Shown here: positions 37,450 through 46,081 of the stretch, one piece after another
Layout: each line of letters starts with the position of its first letter
How positions within the stretch are numbered: position 1 is the first letter of the stretch
NCBI RefSeq assembly: GCF_001696605.3
Contig: NZ_CP031716.1
Location: 868,001 to 932,000, forward strand
Source of the DNA: Acinetobacter wuhouensis
GTDB lineage: Bacteria; Pseudomonadota; Gammaproteobacteria; Pseudomonadales; Moraxellaceae
Length of the DNA stretch: 64,000 bases
Reading direction: 5' to 3'
Position numbers and translations under genes: made by a program
The notes under the pieces: generated by a model
The model's input: only the letters and a program-made list of their open reading frames with translations
Told to the model about the DNA's origin: nothing
The model's database searches: none

Positions 37450-37756
37450 TTAATTAGCGTGAGTTCGATAAGTTATTTTATAAATTAAATAGAATAAGGC
37501 AAGTTGTGATGTTCATTGTGACGGAGTCTTATCGGTTTTGTTCAAATATAAAGATTAACCTTCGGTTGGAGTTACTTTTGATAAGGCAAAAGTAACCAAA
37601 ACCATTGTCCTTCGCAGAACTCGTCAAATACCGAAATTTATCAAAATACTCGCAAAAACATTAACCTGTAGATTTAGTCCTGCCTCAAACAACTGCGAAG
37701 GACGATTCCGCGTACCGAATGTTGGTGAAAAGGCACATCGAACTCAGGTTAATTAA
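37450..37756 (+). repeat. palindromic intergenic repeat, copy 3 (diverged)
   Basis: About 307 bp. Ends TTAATTAGCGTGAGTTCGAT and ATCGAACTCAGGTTAATTAA are near-complements but unlike the ends of copy 2. Internal stems are kept with different bases: AACC-TTC-GGTT; GTTACTTTTG / CAAAAGTAAC (37571-37580, 37587-37596); TCCTTCGCAG / CTGCGAAGGA (37608-37617, 37693-37702). Shared unpaired blocks include AAAACCATTGTC, ACTCGTC and TAGTCCTGCCTCAAAC. Occupies the ftsK-nlpE gap. Confidence 0.85.
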
Positions 37757-37791
37757 ATTCAGTCATCGTCATACTTTCCACCCCTCGACAT

Positions 37792-37819
37792 AAAAAACCT
37801 GCATGATGCAGGTTTTTTA
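37792..37819. terminator. bidirectional terminator before nlpE
   Basis: AAAAAACCTGCAT / ATGCAGGTTTTTT, 12 bp before the end of the minus-strand nlpE. Confidence 0.85.
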
Positions 37820-37831
37820 TTGGCTCAGAAA

Positions 37832-38320
37832 TTACTGTAATTTCTTCGTTAACTTATAGTGTTCCGCAATTGGGCTTTCAATTTTTTCACCTGTTTCAAT
37901 ATCACGTGACTCTAGGAAATTTTCACCGACAAAGTATTTTCGACCCTCTGCATTTTTATCTAAAGTGATGAGTAGACCTAACGAATCAAAACTAAAAGTG
38001 CCTTGTCTCTTAAATTGTTGGCCATCGCCTTTGCCCTCATATTCTTCACTAAGTTCATAACGATGGTCAGGTTTAAGTGTCAATATGGTTTTAATCCCGG
38101 AGCAATCTGCACAGGGCAATAAACCTGTGTATTCACCAGCCCAGTCCAAACTATTTTGAGCGTTATGTTCTGAGTCTATTGTTGGCGTTGCAGCGTCATG
38201 TGATTGGGCAATTTGAGTCTGGGGCGTTGCTTGGATGTCTTGTGACGCATCATGTGTAGGTTTGGAACATGCTGTTAATATCAAACCGAAAACTGGAACA
38301 ATCAAAAGAATTTTTTTCAT
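37832..38320 (-). CDS. nlpE: NlpE-like outer-membrane lipoprotein
   Basis: About 162 residues. Signal peptide with lipobox LTAC (Cys about residue 18). After a Thr/Gln/Ala-rich linker comes the NlpE N-terminal domain: WAGEYTGLLPCADCSGIKTILTL with the family's CxxC pair, YELSEEYEGKGDGQQFKRQGTFSFDSLGLLITL. In E. coli, NlpE senses copper and lipoprotein-trafficking stress for the Cpx system; that role is not shown here and the C-terminal OB domain of E. coli NlpE is absent, as in many short homologues. Start 38320 gives the lipoprotein N-terminus MKKILLIV. Confidence 0.88.
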   Translation of the reverse strand: MKKILLIVPVFGLILTACSKPTHDASQDIQATPQTQIAQSHDAATPTIDSEHNAQNSLDWAGEYTGLLPCADCSGIKTILTLKPDHRYELSEEYEGKGDGQQFKRQGTFSFDSLGLLITLDKNAEGRKYFVGENFLESRDIETGEKIESPIAEHYKLTKKLQ

Positions 38321-38769
38321 GATAATACCCATAAATTGGTTTTCATTGGTTGATGAAGATTTGGATTAACTTGATTCATTCATTTGCAGTTCAGCATATA
38401 TTTTTTTCAATGTAATAAATAGACAATTCATGTAATGAAAAAGGTTTCACATGTGATGGTTTTTTGAATTTTGCGACGATTGTAGAATGTGCTTTGAGCA
38501 TTGTTCATTCTATTTTAAGCGAATACTTGCAATAAAATGATAATCTCAGTCGTGAAATGTTATGGATTGCGTATATTAATGCTTTAGATAATTAATATAT
38601 GCGATTTAACCGCAAAGTTTATTAAATACTCGAAAGATAACGACAAGTTTGAGTCAAATAATAATTTATACATTTATATATTAATTGAATATTATTTATC
38701 CAATTCGCGTTTTTATCTATGCTTAGGATTGCTACAATCCACACAAATTTTAATAGACTGGTGTGCTAG
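38321..38769. other. 449-bp AT-rich spacer with one near-perfect inverted repeat
   Basis: No gene supported. TGCGTATATTAAT (38568-38580) pairs with ATTAATATATGCG (38591-38603) with one G-T, loop 10 nt, no T-run. The remainder shows no feature I can name. Confidence 0.35.
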
Positions 38770-39354
38770 GTGTTCGAGAAATTCGCTGAACAAAGTTTGG
38801 AGTTAATGGGGTGGCAAATCGACAACCATTGGGATTTAAATATTGACCAATGTGTCATGATTGCAGCACCACACACCAGCAATTGGGATGCACTCTATGC
38901 CAGATTGGCACTAAAAGCCTTGGGTGTGAATGTTCGTATTACCATTAAAGATAGTTATATGAAGTTTCCATTTGGACCCTTTGTCCGTGCGATGGGCGGG
39001 ATTGGAATTGACCGTCGTCCTAAAGCGGAAGGTGAAGAACGCCCAAGCATGGTGCAGTTGATGACGGACTTATTTAAGACACATCCAAAATTGGTGATGT
39101 TAGTGACTCCAGAAGGCACACGTTCAAAACAAGAAAAGTGGAAAACGGGTTTTTATCATGTTGCGATCAATGCGGGCGTGCCGATCGCACTTGCTTATAT
39201 GGACTATGAAAAGAAAAAAACAGGTATCGGGAAAATTATCTATCCTACAGGTGATTATCAAAAAGATATGGCTGAAATTATGGAATTTTATGGACAAATT
39301 AATCCGAAATATCCTGAGCTTTTCAGCGTGGATACTCGTTTTACTCATTCTTAA
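38770..39354 (+). CDS. PlsC-like 1-acylglycerol-3-phosphate acyltransferase family
   Basis: 194 residues. Acyltransferase block I is AAPHTSNWDAL (H-x4-D), block II is near GGIGIDRRP, block III is TPEGTRSKQEKWKTGFYH (PEGTRS), block IV near GVPIALAYMD. The family acylates lysophosphatidate or related lysolipids at the inner membrane; this short form resembles the many Acinetobacter extra copies and its acceptor is unknown. The start is a GTG at 38770 with a poor SD, so the N-terminus is uncertain. Confidence 0.85.
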   Translation: MFEKFAEQSLELMGWQIDNHWDLNIDQCVMIAAPHTSNWDALYARLALKALGVNVRITIKDSYMKFPFGPFVRAMGGIGIDRRPKAEGEERPSMVQLMTDLFKTHPKLVMLVTPEGTRSKQEKWKTGFYHVAINAGVPIALAYMDYEKKKTGIGKIIYPTGDYQKDMAEIMEFYGQINPKYPELFSVDTRFTHS

Positions 39355-39382
39355 TCGGCAGTCAAACTAGCATAATTTCAAG

Positions 39383-39418
39383 CAAAGCCTTTTCATTCAT
39401 CTCGAAAGGGCTTTTTAT
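39383..39418. terminator. bidirectional hairpin terminator
   Basis: AAAGCCTTTTC / GAAAGGGCTTTTT between convergent genes, one bulge. Confidence 0.65.
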
Positions 39419-39756
39419 GGTTCATTCGTTTTAACAGTCGGGCTTTGTACACCACCTAAAGACTCACATGCTGTTGTATAAATTTCATATTGTTGTTGGA
39501 CAACTTCATCTAATGGGATTTTAAATAACGCTTGCCCCAATTTATAACTTTCAACATATTGAACCGCTTTCTGCTTACTGGTAGAAAGAGCATGCTCATG
39601 GTAAATATTGATCGCGCTATGGGCTAACTCATTGGTTTCAATATTATTACATTGAAATTGATTGAGGAGTTTTTCGGCTGTTTTAATTTCACGAGATGTG
39701 CCAAGGGAACATCCTGTTAAGACAATAATGATGCTTAACAAAAATGAGGTTTTCAT
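39415..39756 (-). CDS. small lipoprotein of unknown function
   Basis: 113 residues. Signal peptide and lipobox VLTGCSLG (Cys about residue 16), then a helical domain with two Cys (QFQCNNIETN, YTTACESLGG) that could form a disulfide. Family not recognised. A GTG precedes the chosen ATG by one codon; no SD is obvious. Confidence 0.65.
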   Translation of the reverse strand: MKTSFLLSIIIVLTGCSLGTSREIKTAEKLLNQFQCNNIETNELAHSAINIYHEHALSTSKQKAVQYVESYKLGQALFKIPLDEVVQQQYEIYTTACESLGGVQSPTVKTNEP

Positions 39757-39898
39757 CACATAGATAAAGTAAAAATGAGTAATGAAATTGTAGGATTAAT
39801 TACGCATGAAAAATAGAGTATATCTGCTGAGATAGTTCTTTTTTTGATTTAAATGATGAATAAATAGACATTCAAAATGAACATTTTTATCAAGTCTA

Positions 39899-40642
39899 TT
39901 ATTGCAGTAAAGATGTGAATAATAAAAAACAACCTGATGCGAAAAGTAAACTGAGCACTAGATATTTAAATTGCTTTTCTGAAATTTTATAAAAAAGTTG
40001 GGCACCAATCAGAGCAGGGACACTGACTGTAAGAATAATGAGTCCGAAGTAGGGCAAATGTGTTTTCTCAATATTGCCATGCCAAAGATAAATCAAAATT
40101 GTGAAAAGCTGAATCGCGAAATTGAAATGCCTTAATATATAACGTTGTTGCGCTTTGGGTAAATTTTTGAGCATGAGCCAAGCCGAAGGTGCAGCACCAC
40201 AAAAACCACCTAACCCACCAAGAATCCCGCCTATAAATCCAATTCCACTGTCCGCGACTTTTCCAAGTTTTTGAATACGCGAAAATTCAGGTGCAAAGAA
40301 CATAATGGGGCACCAAATGATAAGGAAAAGTCCGAGGATAATTTTAAACGTATGCCCATCGATCAAATTAAGCAGATAGGTACCGAGTGGAACACCAATC
40401 AATCCAGCAATGATATATGGAAGCGCAAGAGAAAAGGGGAGTTGTAGTTTTTGTTCCTTGCTCAGTGAAATGATATGGCTCCACAGTGAAGCAAATACGA
40501 CCAAAGGTGCGGCAAGTTGAGGGGGAAGTACCCAAATCCAGAAAGACATCGCAATCAATGCAAAGGCAAAGCCTGTTAGACCTTGAACGAAGCCTGCGAT
40601 CATTGCACCGAGAATAAATATAATCCAAGTCATTGCATTCAC
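39899..40642 (-). CDS. TSUP (TauE/SafE) family membrane permease
   Basis: 247 residues, about eight helices. TSUP signatures: GAMIAGFVQGLTGFAFALIAMSFW at the N-terminus and its repeat GFIGGILGGLGGFCGAAPSAWLML in the centre, plus GVPLGTYLLN. The family exports or imports sulfite, sulfonates or other small organic anions; substrate unknown. Start may be GTG 40642 or ATG 40633; neither has a good SD. No sulfur-metabolism gene adjoins. Confidence 0.85.
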   Translation of the reverse strand: MNAMTWIIFILGAMIAGFVQGLTGFAFALIAMSFWIWVLPPQLAAPLVVFASLWSHIISLSKEQKLQLPFSLALPYIIAGLIGVPLGTYLLNLIDGHTFKIILGLFLIIWCPIMFFAPEFSRIQKLGKVADSGIGFIGGILGGLGGFCGAAPSAWLMLKNLPKAQQRYILRHFNFAIQLFTILIYLWHGNIEKTHLPYFGLIILTVSVPALIGAQLFYKISEKQFKYLVLSLLFASGCFLLFTSLLQ

Positions 40643-40775
40643 AGGTTGATTGAGTGGAAGAAGATTGGCATAAAAAACTGCTTCGTAAAATATGATTTAA
40701 AATAAGCTGAAGCAATATTTTATAATGTATTGTTTATTAAATTTCATTTTTTTAAATGAGATTGGATTTATTTAA

Positions 40776-40806
40776 AAAGCCCCTGATTTACAGAGGCTTG
40801 AAATTT
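40776..40806. terminator. hairpin between TSUP promoter region and the flotillin gene
   Basis: AAGCCCCTG-ATTTA-CAGAGGCTT with one mismatch, followed by a T-rich stretch; likely terminator of the minus-strand flotillin operon. Confidence 0.6.
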
Positions 40807-40824
40807 TATTTCATGATTTGATAT

Positions 40825-42540
40825 TTAGTCATTACTTGGTTTAAGGGGCTGAGTTAAACCATTGATGTCACCACCTTTGATCCCTAACTCATTCATTAAG
40901 CTATCAATTAAAGGTGCTTGAGAACGATAACGTAGCGCACTATTGACTACTTGATCAGATAAGGCAACTTGACCTTGCTCACCTGATTCAGTTGTAGCTG
41001 TTGAACCTGTAATACCACCTAAACCATTGACTTGTAAAATCTTAATATCATCAATGTTTTCCATTGGTTTAACGCTTTCACGAATGATCTCAGGTAAGTA
41101 TTTTAATAATGCCAAACGAATTTGCATTTCAACCTGTTCAGAAGAAAGCACGTTGTTTGCTTCATTAACTGCACGTGTACCTTCAGAGTCAACTTTGTAT
41201 TGTTTCTCTTGTGCTTCCGCGAGCAAGATTTTTGCGTCCGCTTCACCTTTTGCTTTTAAGCGCACTTTCTCAGCTTCCGCTTGAGCAGCAATACGTACTG
41301 CTTCAGCATCATCGACAGCTGCTTGTTTTGAAGCTTCAGCAGCTACGGTAATTGCAATCGCATCTGTTTCAGCAACCTGTTTGGCAGCAACCAGTTCAAC
41401 GGCTTTTAAACGCTCTGCACGCTGAGTTTCACGGACAGTTGTTACTTCTTCTTCCGCTTTTACGGCTTGGGCACGTGCTTGATCCGCTAAAGCTTTAGCT
41501 TCAGATTCTGCACGAGACTTTTCTGCAATCGCAATCGCACGGTCTTGCTCAGCGAGTTCAATTGTTTTCTTTTGTTCAACTTGCGCTTTTTGAATTGCTT
41601 GCGCTTTGAGAATATTTTCATTTTCAATATCACGATCGGCAGCAATTTTCTTTAATTGAACTTGGCGATCAGCAATAATTTTCGCTTCACCTGCTTCACG
41701 TTGTCTTTCAGATTCTTGCGTTGCGATTTCAGCTTGTTGCTCTGCACGACGAATAGACAATTCGCGGATTTGTTCCATCTTTGAATATTCTTCTTCACGT
41801 GTAATTTTAAGACGTGCTTGCTCAGTTTCAAGGTTTTTGGTTTTAATCGCAAGATCAGCATCTTGTTCAAGACCATTACGCTTTTTACGACGGTCTTCAA
41901 TGGTTTCAGTCAGTTTGGTCAGACCTTCAGCATCGAAAATATTTTGTGGATTAAAGAATTTAAAATCAGTTTGATCCAAACCGGTTAAAGATACTGTTTC
42001 AAGTTCAAGCCCGTTTTTGAATAATTCTTCTGATACGGCTTGTTGAACTTTTTGCACAAAATCCACACGCTTTTCATGTAGTTCTTCCATTGCCATTTCA
42101 GCAGCAACAGAACGTAATGAATCTACGAATTTACCTTCAACCAGTGACTTTAACTCATTCGGTTGCATGGTTTTTTGCCCGAGTGTTTGAGCTGCAGTGG
42201 CAATAGACTCTGCGGTTGGCTTTACACGAACATAAAATTCAGCAGCAACATCAACACGCATACGATCTTTGGTAATAAGCGCTTGATCTGCAGTACGTTT
42301 AACTTCTAAACGAAGCGTATTCATATTTACAGGAATTACTTCATGTAAAACTGGAAGAACAATTGCACCACCGTTGAGAATCACTTTTTCTCCACCAAAA
42401 CCTGTGCGGACAAAAGAAACTTCTTTACTCGAACGTTTGTATAAGCGTGCAACAATGACACCGATGACAATCAATGCCACCAGTACAATTCCAGCTAAAA
42501 TAAGTATTTGATATAAATTAGAATTCAACATTTTATTCAC
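40825..42540 (-). CDS. flotillin-like SPFH protein (YqiK type)
   Basis: 571 residues. One N-terminal membrane helix (about 10-30), an SPFH domain (about 45-210, VRTGFGGEKVILNGGAIVLPVLHEV...), and a long coiled coil of Glu/Ala/Lys/Gln heptads (about 220-480) typical of flotillins, then a short C-terminal tail. Expected to form oligomers in membrane microdomains. Operon with the YqiJ-like gene, which lies 57 bp upstream. The E. coli yqiJK pair is the model; no molecular activity is certain. Confidence 0.92.
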   Translation of the reverse strand: MNKMLNSNLYQILILAGIVLVALIVIGVIVARLYKRSSKEVSFVRTGFGGEKVILNGGAIVLPVLHEVIPVNMNTLRLEVKRTADQALITKDRMRVDVAAEFYVRVKPTAESIATAAQTLGQKTMQPNELKSLVEGKFVDSLRSVAAEMAMEELHEKRVDFVQKVQQAVSEELFKNGLELETVSLTGLDQTDFKFFNPQNIFDAEGLTKLTETIEDRRKKRNGLEQDADLAIKTKNLETEQARLKITREEEYSKMEQIRELSIRRAEQQAEIATQESERQREAGEAKIIADRQVQLKKIAADRDIENENILKAQAIQKAQVEQKKTIELAEQDRAIAIAEKSRAESEAKALADQARAQAVKAEEEVTTVRETQRAERLKAVELVAAKQVAETDAIAITVAAEASKQAAVDDAEAVRIAAQAEAEKVRLKAKGEADAKILLAEAQEKQYKVDSEGTRAVNEANNVLSSEQVEMQIRLALLKYLPEIIRESVKPMENIDDIKILQVNGLGGITGSTATTESGEQGQVALSDQVVNSALRYRSQAPLIDSLMNELGIKGGDINGLTQPLKPSND

Positions 42541-42597
42541 CCTCCATTTATTTTAAAAGTTTAAAATTTGAATTAGTTCTATTTACAGTTCAATCAA

Positions 42598-43248
42598 TTA
42601 ATTGAAGTTTGTTGCTTGAAAACCATTTTTTGTTCTTTGTGTCAAAATAACATTTTGACCTTGTTGAAATGTTTCATCTGATTCTGGTTCAACAAGAATG
42701 TAATGTGTTTGCCCGAATTGATCGATGACTTTAGCTTGAGCAGGATAATGTTGTTTAGCTTCACCTAAAATGACCTGTGCTGTACGTCCAATCAATTCAT
42801 CACTATGAATGGCTGTTGTTTCATCCTGTGGGATGATTTTGGCAATAATTGCAGCACAGATTCGCACGATCGGCATGCATAAAATAAAGCATGCAGGAGC
42901 AATGATCCAAAGTGGAAAATAGGTTTGAGTAAAATTATAAAAAATCGCCTGAACAATAAATCCAAACAGGGCATAAGTGGTCAGAAAAATAATCAACCAA
43001 ACTAAAACTGGAACACGCCCAAGATAGAGCCAATCTAAAAATTGTACAAAAAAGACGCCATGATCAGCATTGAGTTCGACATCTGGTGGATGTGTTTCTA
43101 GTAGCTGGTCGGGGATAAATTGATCTAAGAAACCTTGAGACGTTGAACCAATAATGAGGAGTAAACATTCAACGATCCCCAATAGCAACATTAAGCATAG
43201 GCTTACACTAAAAAATAAGTTGGATGAATGCGTAAAAAGTTCCCACAT
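42598..43248 (-). CDS. YqiJ-like inner-membrane protein (DUF1449, NfeD-like OB fold)
   Basis: 216 residues: a first helix (about 10-35), a loop, two further helices (about 75-120), and a C-terminal OB-fold domain (about 145-216, ELIGRTAQVILGEAKQHYPAQAKVIDQFGQTHYILVEP) as in NfeD relatives. NfeD-type proteins partner SPFH/flotillin proteins, and this one directly precedes the flotillin gene, so a membrane-microdomain complex is inferred. Confidence 0.88.
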   Translation of the reverse strand: MWELFTHSSNLFFSVSLCLMLLLGIVECLLLIIGSTSQGFLDQFIPDQLLETHPPDVELNADHGVFFVQFLDWLYLGRVPVLVWLIIFLTTYALFGFIVQAIFYNFTQTYFPLWIIAPACFILCMPIVRICAAIIAKIIPQDETTAIHSDELIGRTAQVILGEAKQHYPAQAKVIDQFGQTHYILVEPESDETFQQGQNVILTQRTKNGFQATNFN

Positions 43249-43531
43249 AATTGTTTTGCTCAGCAGGTGATCGGTGCAAATTTTTATAAATAATTTTCTT
43301 AAGAATACTTAAATAATGAATTTATCATCAATTAATTCAATTAATAAGAAAAGATTATCGGTTTTGTCTTGAAAATGCAACTAAATATTTCATGAATTTA
43401 ATCAAAATCAATACTTTATGGTTTTAATAGTTTTTAATCATTAAGATGTTGTTTAAAAAGTAGTGCTTGCATTCTGTACAGCGATTATTTATAAATAACA
43501 GAGTTTACAGAAGGAACTGAAGACAAAAAAA

Positions 43532-43658
43532 TACGCAATGATTGGGGTGATCACTGCGTAGAACAACGAATCTGCTTTCACAGTTCGGTTAAGGAGAAAT
43601 GTTATGAACTTTGGGGATGGTTCATAACTTAAGTAGATAGTAGATGTTCCTAACTGTA
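43532..43658 (+). ncRNA. candidate structured RNA in a gene-poor region
   Basis: Three stems in succession: TACGCA-TGAT...ATCA-TGCGTA at about 43532-43560; outer arms ACAGTT / AACTGT around 43580 and 43655; and inside these a perfect 9-bp stem GTTATGAAC / GTTCATAAC (43601-43609, 43620-43628). An AAGGAG box at 43591-43596 precedes an ATG coding only MNFGDGS. No terminator was found immediately after. Could be an sRNA or leader of a lost gene; function unknown. The rest of 43249-43531 shows nothing I can name. Confidence 0.35.
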
Positions 43659-43767
43659 AATTCATTGGTATTCACGTAAACAAGTGTTAAATCTCGTAAA
43701 CGTGATTAAAATGTGAACATCATCAATAAAACGCGCGTTAAATAGCTTTTTGGGGAGAGTTATTTTC

Positions 43768-43941
43768 TGTCTCATCCTGAAATAGATTGATAGTATTTTC
43801 ATTTAAAACCGAGTTAAGCAATTAGCTCGGTTTTGTTTTCTCATACATTTGATTTGGAGTTAACATCTCCGAACTCAAATGTGATCTATAACAATTATAA
43901 ATCTCTATCAATTCAATCATTAATTGATTTAATTCCGCCAT
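43768..43941 (-). mobile_element. 3'-end remnant of an IS3-family insertion sequence
   Basis: Minus-strand codons 43941-43822 read MAELNQLMIELIEIYNCYRS... then LTPNQMYEKTKPS-stop, the typical C-terminus of an IS3-family OrfB integrase ('YN..R.H..L...TP.q...'). Downstream, AAAACCGAG / CTCGGTTTT (43805-43813, 43826-43834) is a terminator hairpin, and TGTCTCATCC near 43768 may be the terminal repeat. The DDE catalytic region and the other end are missing, so it is inactive. Between 43942 and 44006 a weak hairpin TGCCC / GGGCA (43961-43986) is seen. Confidence 0.7.
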
Positions 43942-44006
43942 TGTATATATGAATTATTTTTGCCCAATGAAAAAATTCAGAGGGCATTTTTTCAGGTACT
44001 GAAATA

Positions 44007-45557
44007 TTACTTCTTCAATTTACCAAGCACTTTTTTTAAAGGTAATTTATCTGTGGCAAAGCCATAAATTGCCGCAAAGGGCAGTGCAGTACGTGCCAGA
44101 TAAGCTACACGCCATAAACCACCATGATTTGCGCCCTCCATCATTAACTCTAATGGATGTTCCATTTGAGTTTCAGGATTCGCTACAGATTTTGGATTTC
44201 TGAGATCATGAATCCACAGTGCTGCCATGATTGAATTGGTGGTTTCAGGGCTAAAAGCTTCAACATCAAACAAACTTGCGCCGTTAAAAGCTGCTTTAAG
44301 TAAAGGATTCTTTGTCACCGAATGCGTGGTTGTTGATGGTGCAATATTGATGCTGACACGTTGACCTTGATGACGGGCTAAAGTTGCACGCCATTGTTGA
44401 ACACGTTTTGCCAAAGCATAGTTTGGACCTTGCTCAACGACCAAACAATCCGCGATCCCATAAGATTTTCCATTATCAGAAGTAATTAAATTTTGATCAT
44501 TATCTTTAAAAAACTGCTTCATCGACAGGGCAGAAATGCCTTTACTTAAAATAATTTCAAGTTTAGAGCGCTGTGAAAACTTATCGGTTGAACCTTGAAT
44601 GACTTCTTGAGGCACAGCATAAACATCGGTTGGTGTACACATGTACATCAGTGAAGAATCAGGCTTCTGCTCACTGACATGGCTCATGATGCTGTCCATT
44701 GCCATAGAGACACGGACGTGTTTTTCACCATCCAAGTAAGCAATCGAAGCCAAGTCTAATTTATGCGGATTTTCACTTAACCATTGGGTAATCTCAGGGA
44801 TTTGAGTCAGTAAGTTTGCACCAAGTTTGGTTTTTAATTCTTCTAAATTTTGGGTGTCGTCAATTTTTTCTAGGCTAGGTGCATAAAGCGTGGCATTGCC
44901 TTTTTGTATAGTATTTAGGATTTTCCCCCATACACGCTCATTAGGAAGATCAATCGCAATAATATTGGCTTTCCATTGAGATAACCATGTGAGCGGCCCT
45001 GCTTCAGAGGCAGCACCAAATAACACCATCGTGCGGTCAGACAGATCAAACCATTTAGGATGAGCAACAGCTTCTCGTAAAGCATTGGCATGGCTTTCTT
45101 CAATAATTCCTGCATCTAACCAAGTTTGAATTTGATCCAGTAAAGCTTGACCTTGTAGGTCTTTCCCATGATAAGGAACAGACCATTCAGGTTTTGCTTC
45201 AGAACGACCTTTCAGCGTAACCGTTTGAATTTGCGTTGTGACAGGAACCGTCATGACATCTTTTAGAGAATAGCGTTGCCCATCTCTAAAAAAGTCAAAA
45301 CTGTGTTGTGCTTTATGTAAACCTTGTTTGGCAATGGTGATCGCATTATTACTTGAGCGAATACCATTTTCGACCAATGCCTTAAAATAAATTGGATAAT
45401 GTTTACGCCAGTTCTTTTCTTGCAAAGCGTGTTGTGAATTTTGGTGATCGACCAACGACAGTGCTTCGGCAATAATTTCCTTACCCACTTGAGAACTACT
45501 TACTTTATGAGTTTCAGGATCAATTGGAAATTGTAAACCATCATTTGAACTGGACAT
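44007..45557 (-). CDS. unknown protein with a Rossmann-like nucleotide-binding segment
   Basis: 516 residues, soluble by composition. Around residues 175-205, DRTMVLFGAASEAGPLTWLSQWKANIIAIDLP reads like the first beta-alpha-beta of an SDR-type Rossmann fold (GAASEAG). Further on, DLASIAYLDGEKHVRVSMAMD, the YMCTPTDVYAVP segment, and a late WRATLARHQGQRVSINIAPSTTTHS resemble SDR-related folds. No catalytic YxxxK motif was identified. One short hydrophobic stretch lies near the C-terminus (YLARTALPFAAIYGFA). Function unknown; stands alone. Confidence 0.75.
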   Translation of the reverse strand: MSSSNDGLQFPIDPETHKVSSSQVGKEIIAEALSLVDHQNSQHALQEKNWRKHYPIYFKALVENGIRSSNNAITIAKQGLHKAQHSFDFFRDGQRYSLKDVMTVPVTTQIQTVTLKGRSEAKPEWSVPYHGKDLQGQALLDQIQTWLDAGIIEESHANALREAVAHPKWFDLSDRTMVLFGAASEAGPLTWLSQWKANIIAIDLPNERVWGKILNTIQKGNATLYAPSLEKIDDTQNLEELKTKLGANLLTQIPEITQWLSENPHKLDLASIAYLDGEKHVRVSMAMDSIMSHVSEQKPDSSLMYMCTPTDVYAVPQEVIQGSTDKFSQRSKLEIILSKGISALSMKQFFKDNDQNLITSDNGKSYGIADCLVVEQGPNYALAKRVQQWRATLARHQGQRVSINIAPSTTTHSVTKNPLLKAAFNGASLFDVEAFSPETTNSIMAALWIHDLRNPKSVANPETQMEHPLELMMEGANHGGLWRVAYLARTALPFAAIYGFATDKLPLKKVLGKLKK

Positions 45558-45726
45558 GCAAAATCTCTCGTTTTATTTCATCATTAATATACAGATGTAT
45601 ACATTATCCATGCAGAGTTTAGCTAAAGGGTGGCATTTCCTAACAATTTTCTGAGTAATTAGTCGTACAGTCTATGTGGAAATAAATTTGTTATATCAAA
45701 GGAAATATTGATGATTTTATAAAGAA

Positions 45727-45750
45727 AAAACCTTCTTTATAGAAGGTTTT
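45727..45750. terminator. terminator of the small lipoprotein gene
   Basis: AAAACCTTC / GAAGGTTTT (45727-45735, 45742-45750), flanked by an A-run. Confidence 0.8.
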
Positions 45751-45790
45751 AAGTATGAGGAATTGGTTGTTTAAAATTTACTATTCTAGA

Positions 45791-45964
45791 TTAGCAGTTC
45801 CCTTTTTTTGCTTGACCTGGCGGACAAAAACGACCATCGCCATGTCTGCGATCATTATAAACCCCATTGGGATCTACAACGATGCTACCCTCATGTGTAT
45901 GTACAGCACATGCACTTAAAGATAGCATCAGACTGGAACATAGAAATAAAATCATTTTTTTCAT
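45791..45964 (-). CDS. 57-residue lipoprotein with a CPPGQAKKGNC tail
   Basis: Signal peptide MKKMILFLCSSLMLSLSACA with lipobox LSAC (Cys about residue 19), then a short hydrophilic region HTHEGSIVVDPNGVYNDRRH and the C-terminal FCPPGQAKKGNC. Small exported proteins ending in a CPPG.AKKG..C motif are common in proteobacteria but uncharacterised. AAGGA seven bases before the ATG on the minus strand; stop at 45791. It precedes, in the same direction, nothing on that strand but its terminator, and lies 117 bp downstream of the FGE gene. Confidence 0.8.
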   Translation of the reverse strand: MKKMILFLCSSLMLSLSACAVHTHEGSIVVDPNGVYNDRRHGDGRFCPPGQAKKGNC

Positions 45965-46081
45965 TTTTAGATCCTTTATGGTGAGTTAGATTTTCATTTA
46001 AAATTTAAGACCTATTGAGCCATTTCAAAAGTACTTTTGTGTAAATGAATGAGCATTTAAAAAATGATTTTTATTGTGAGT

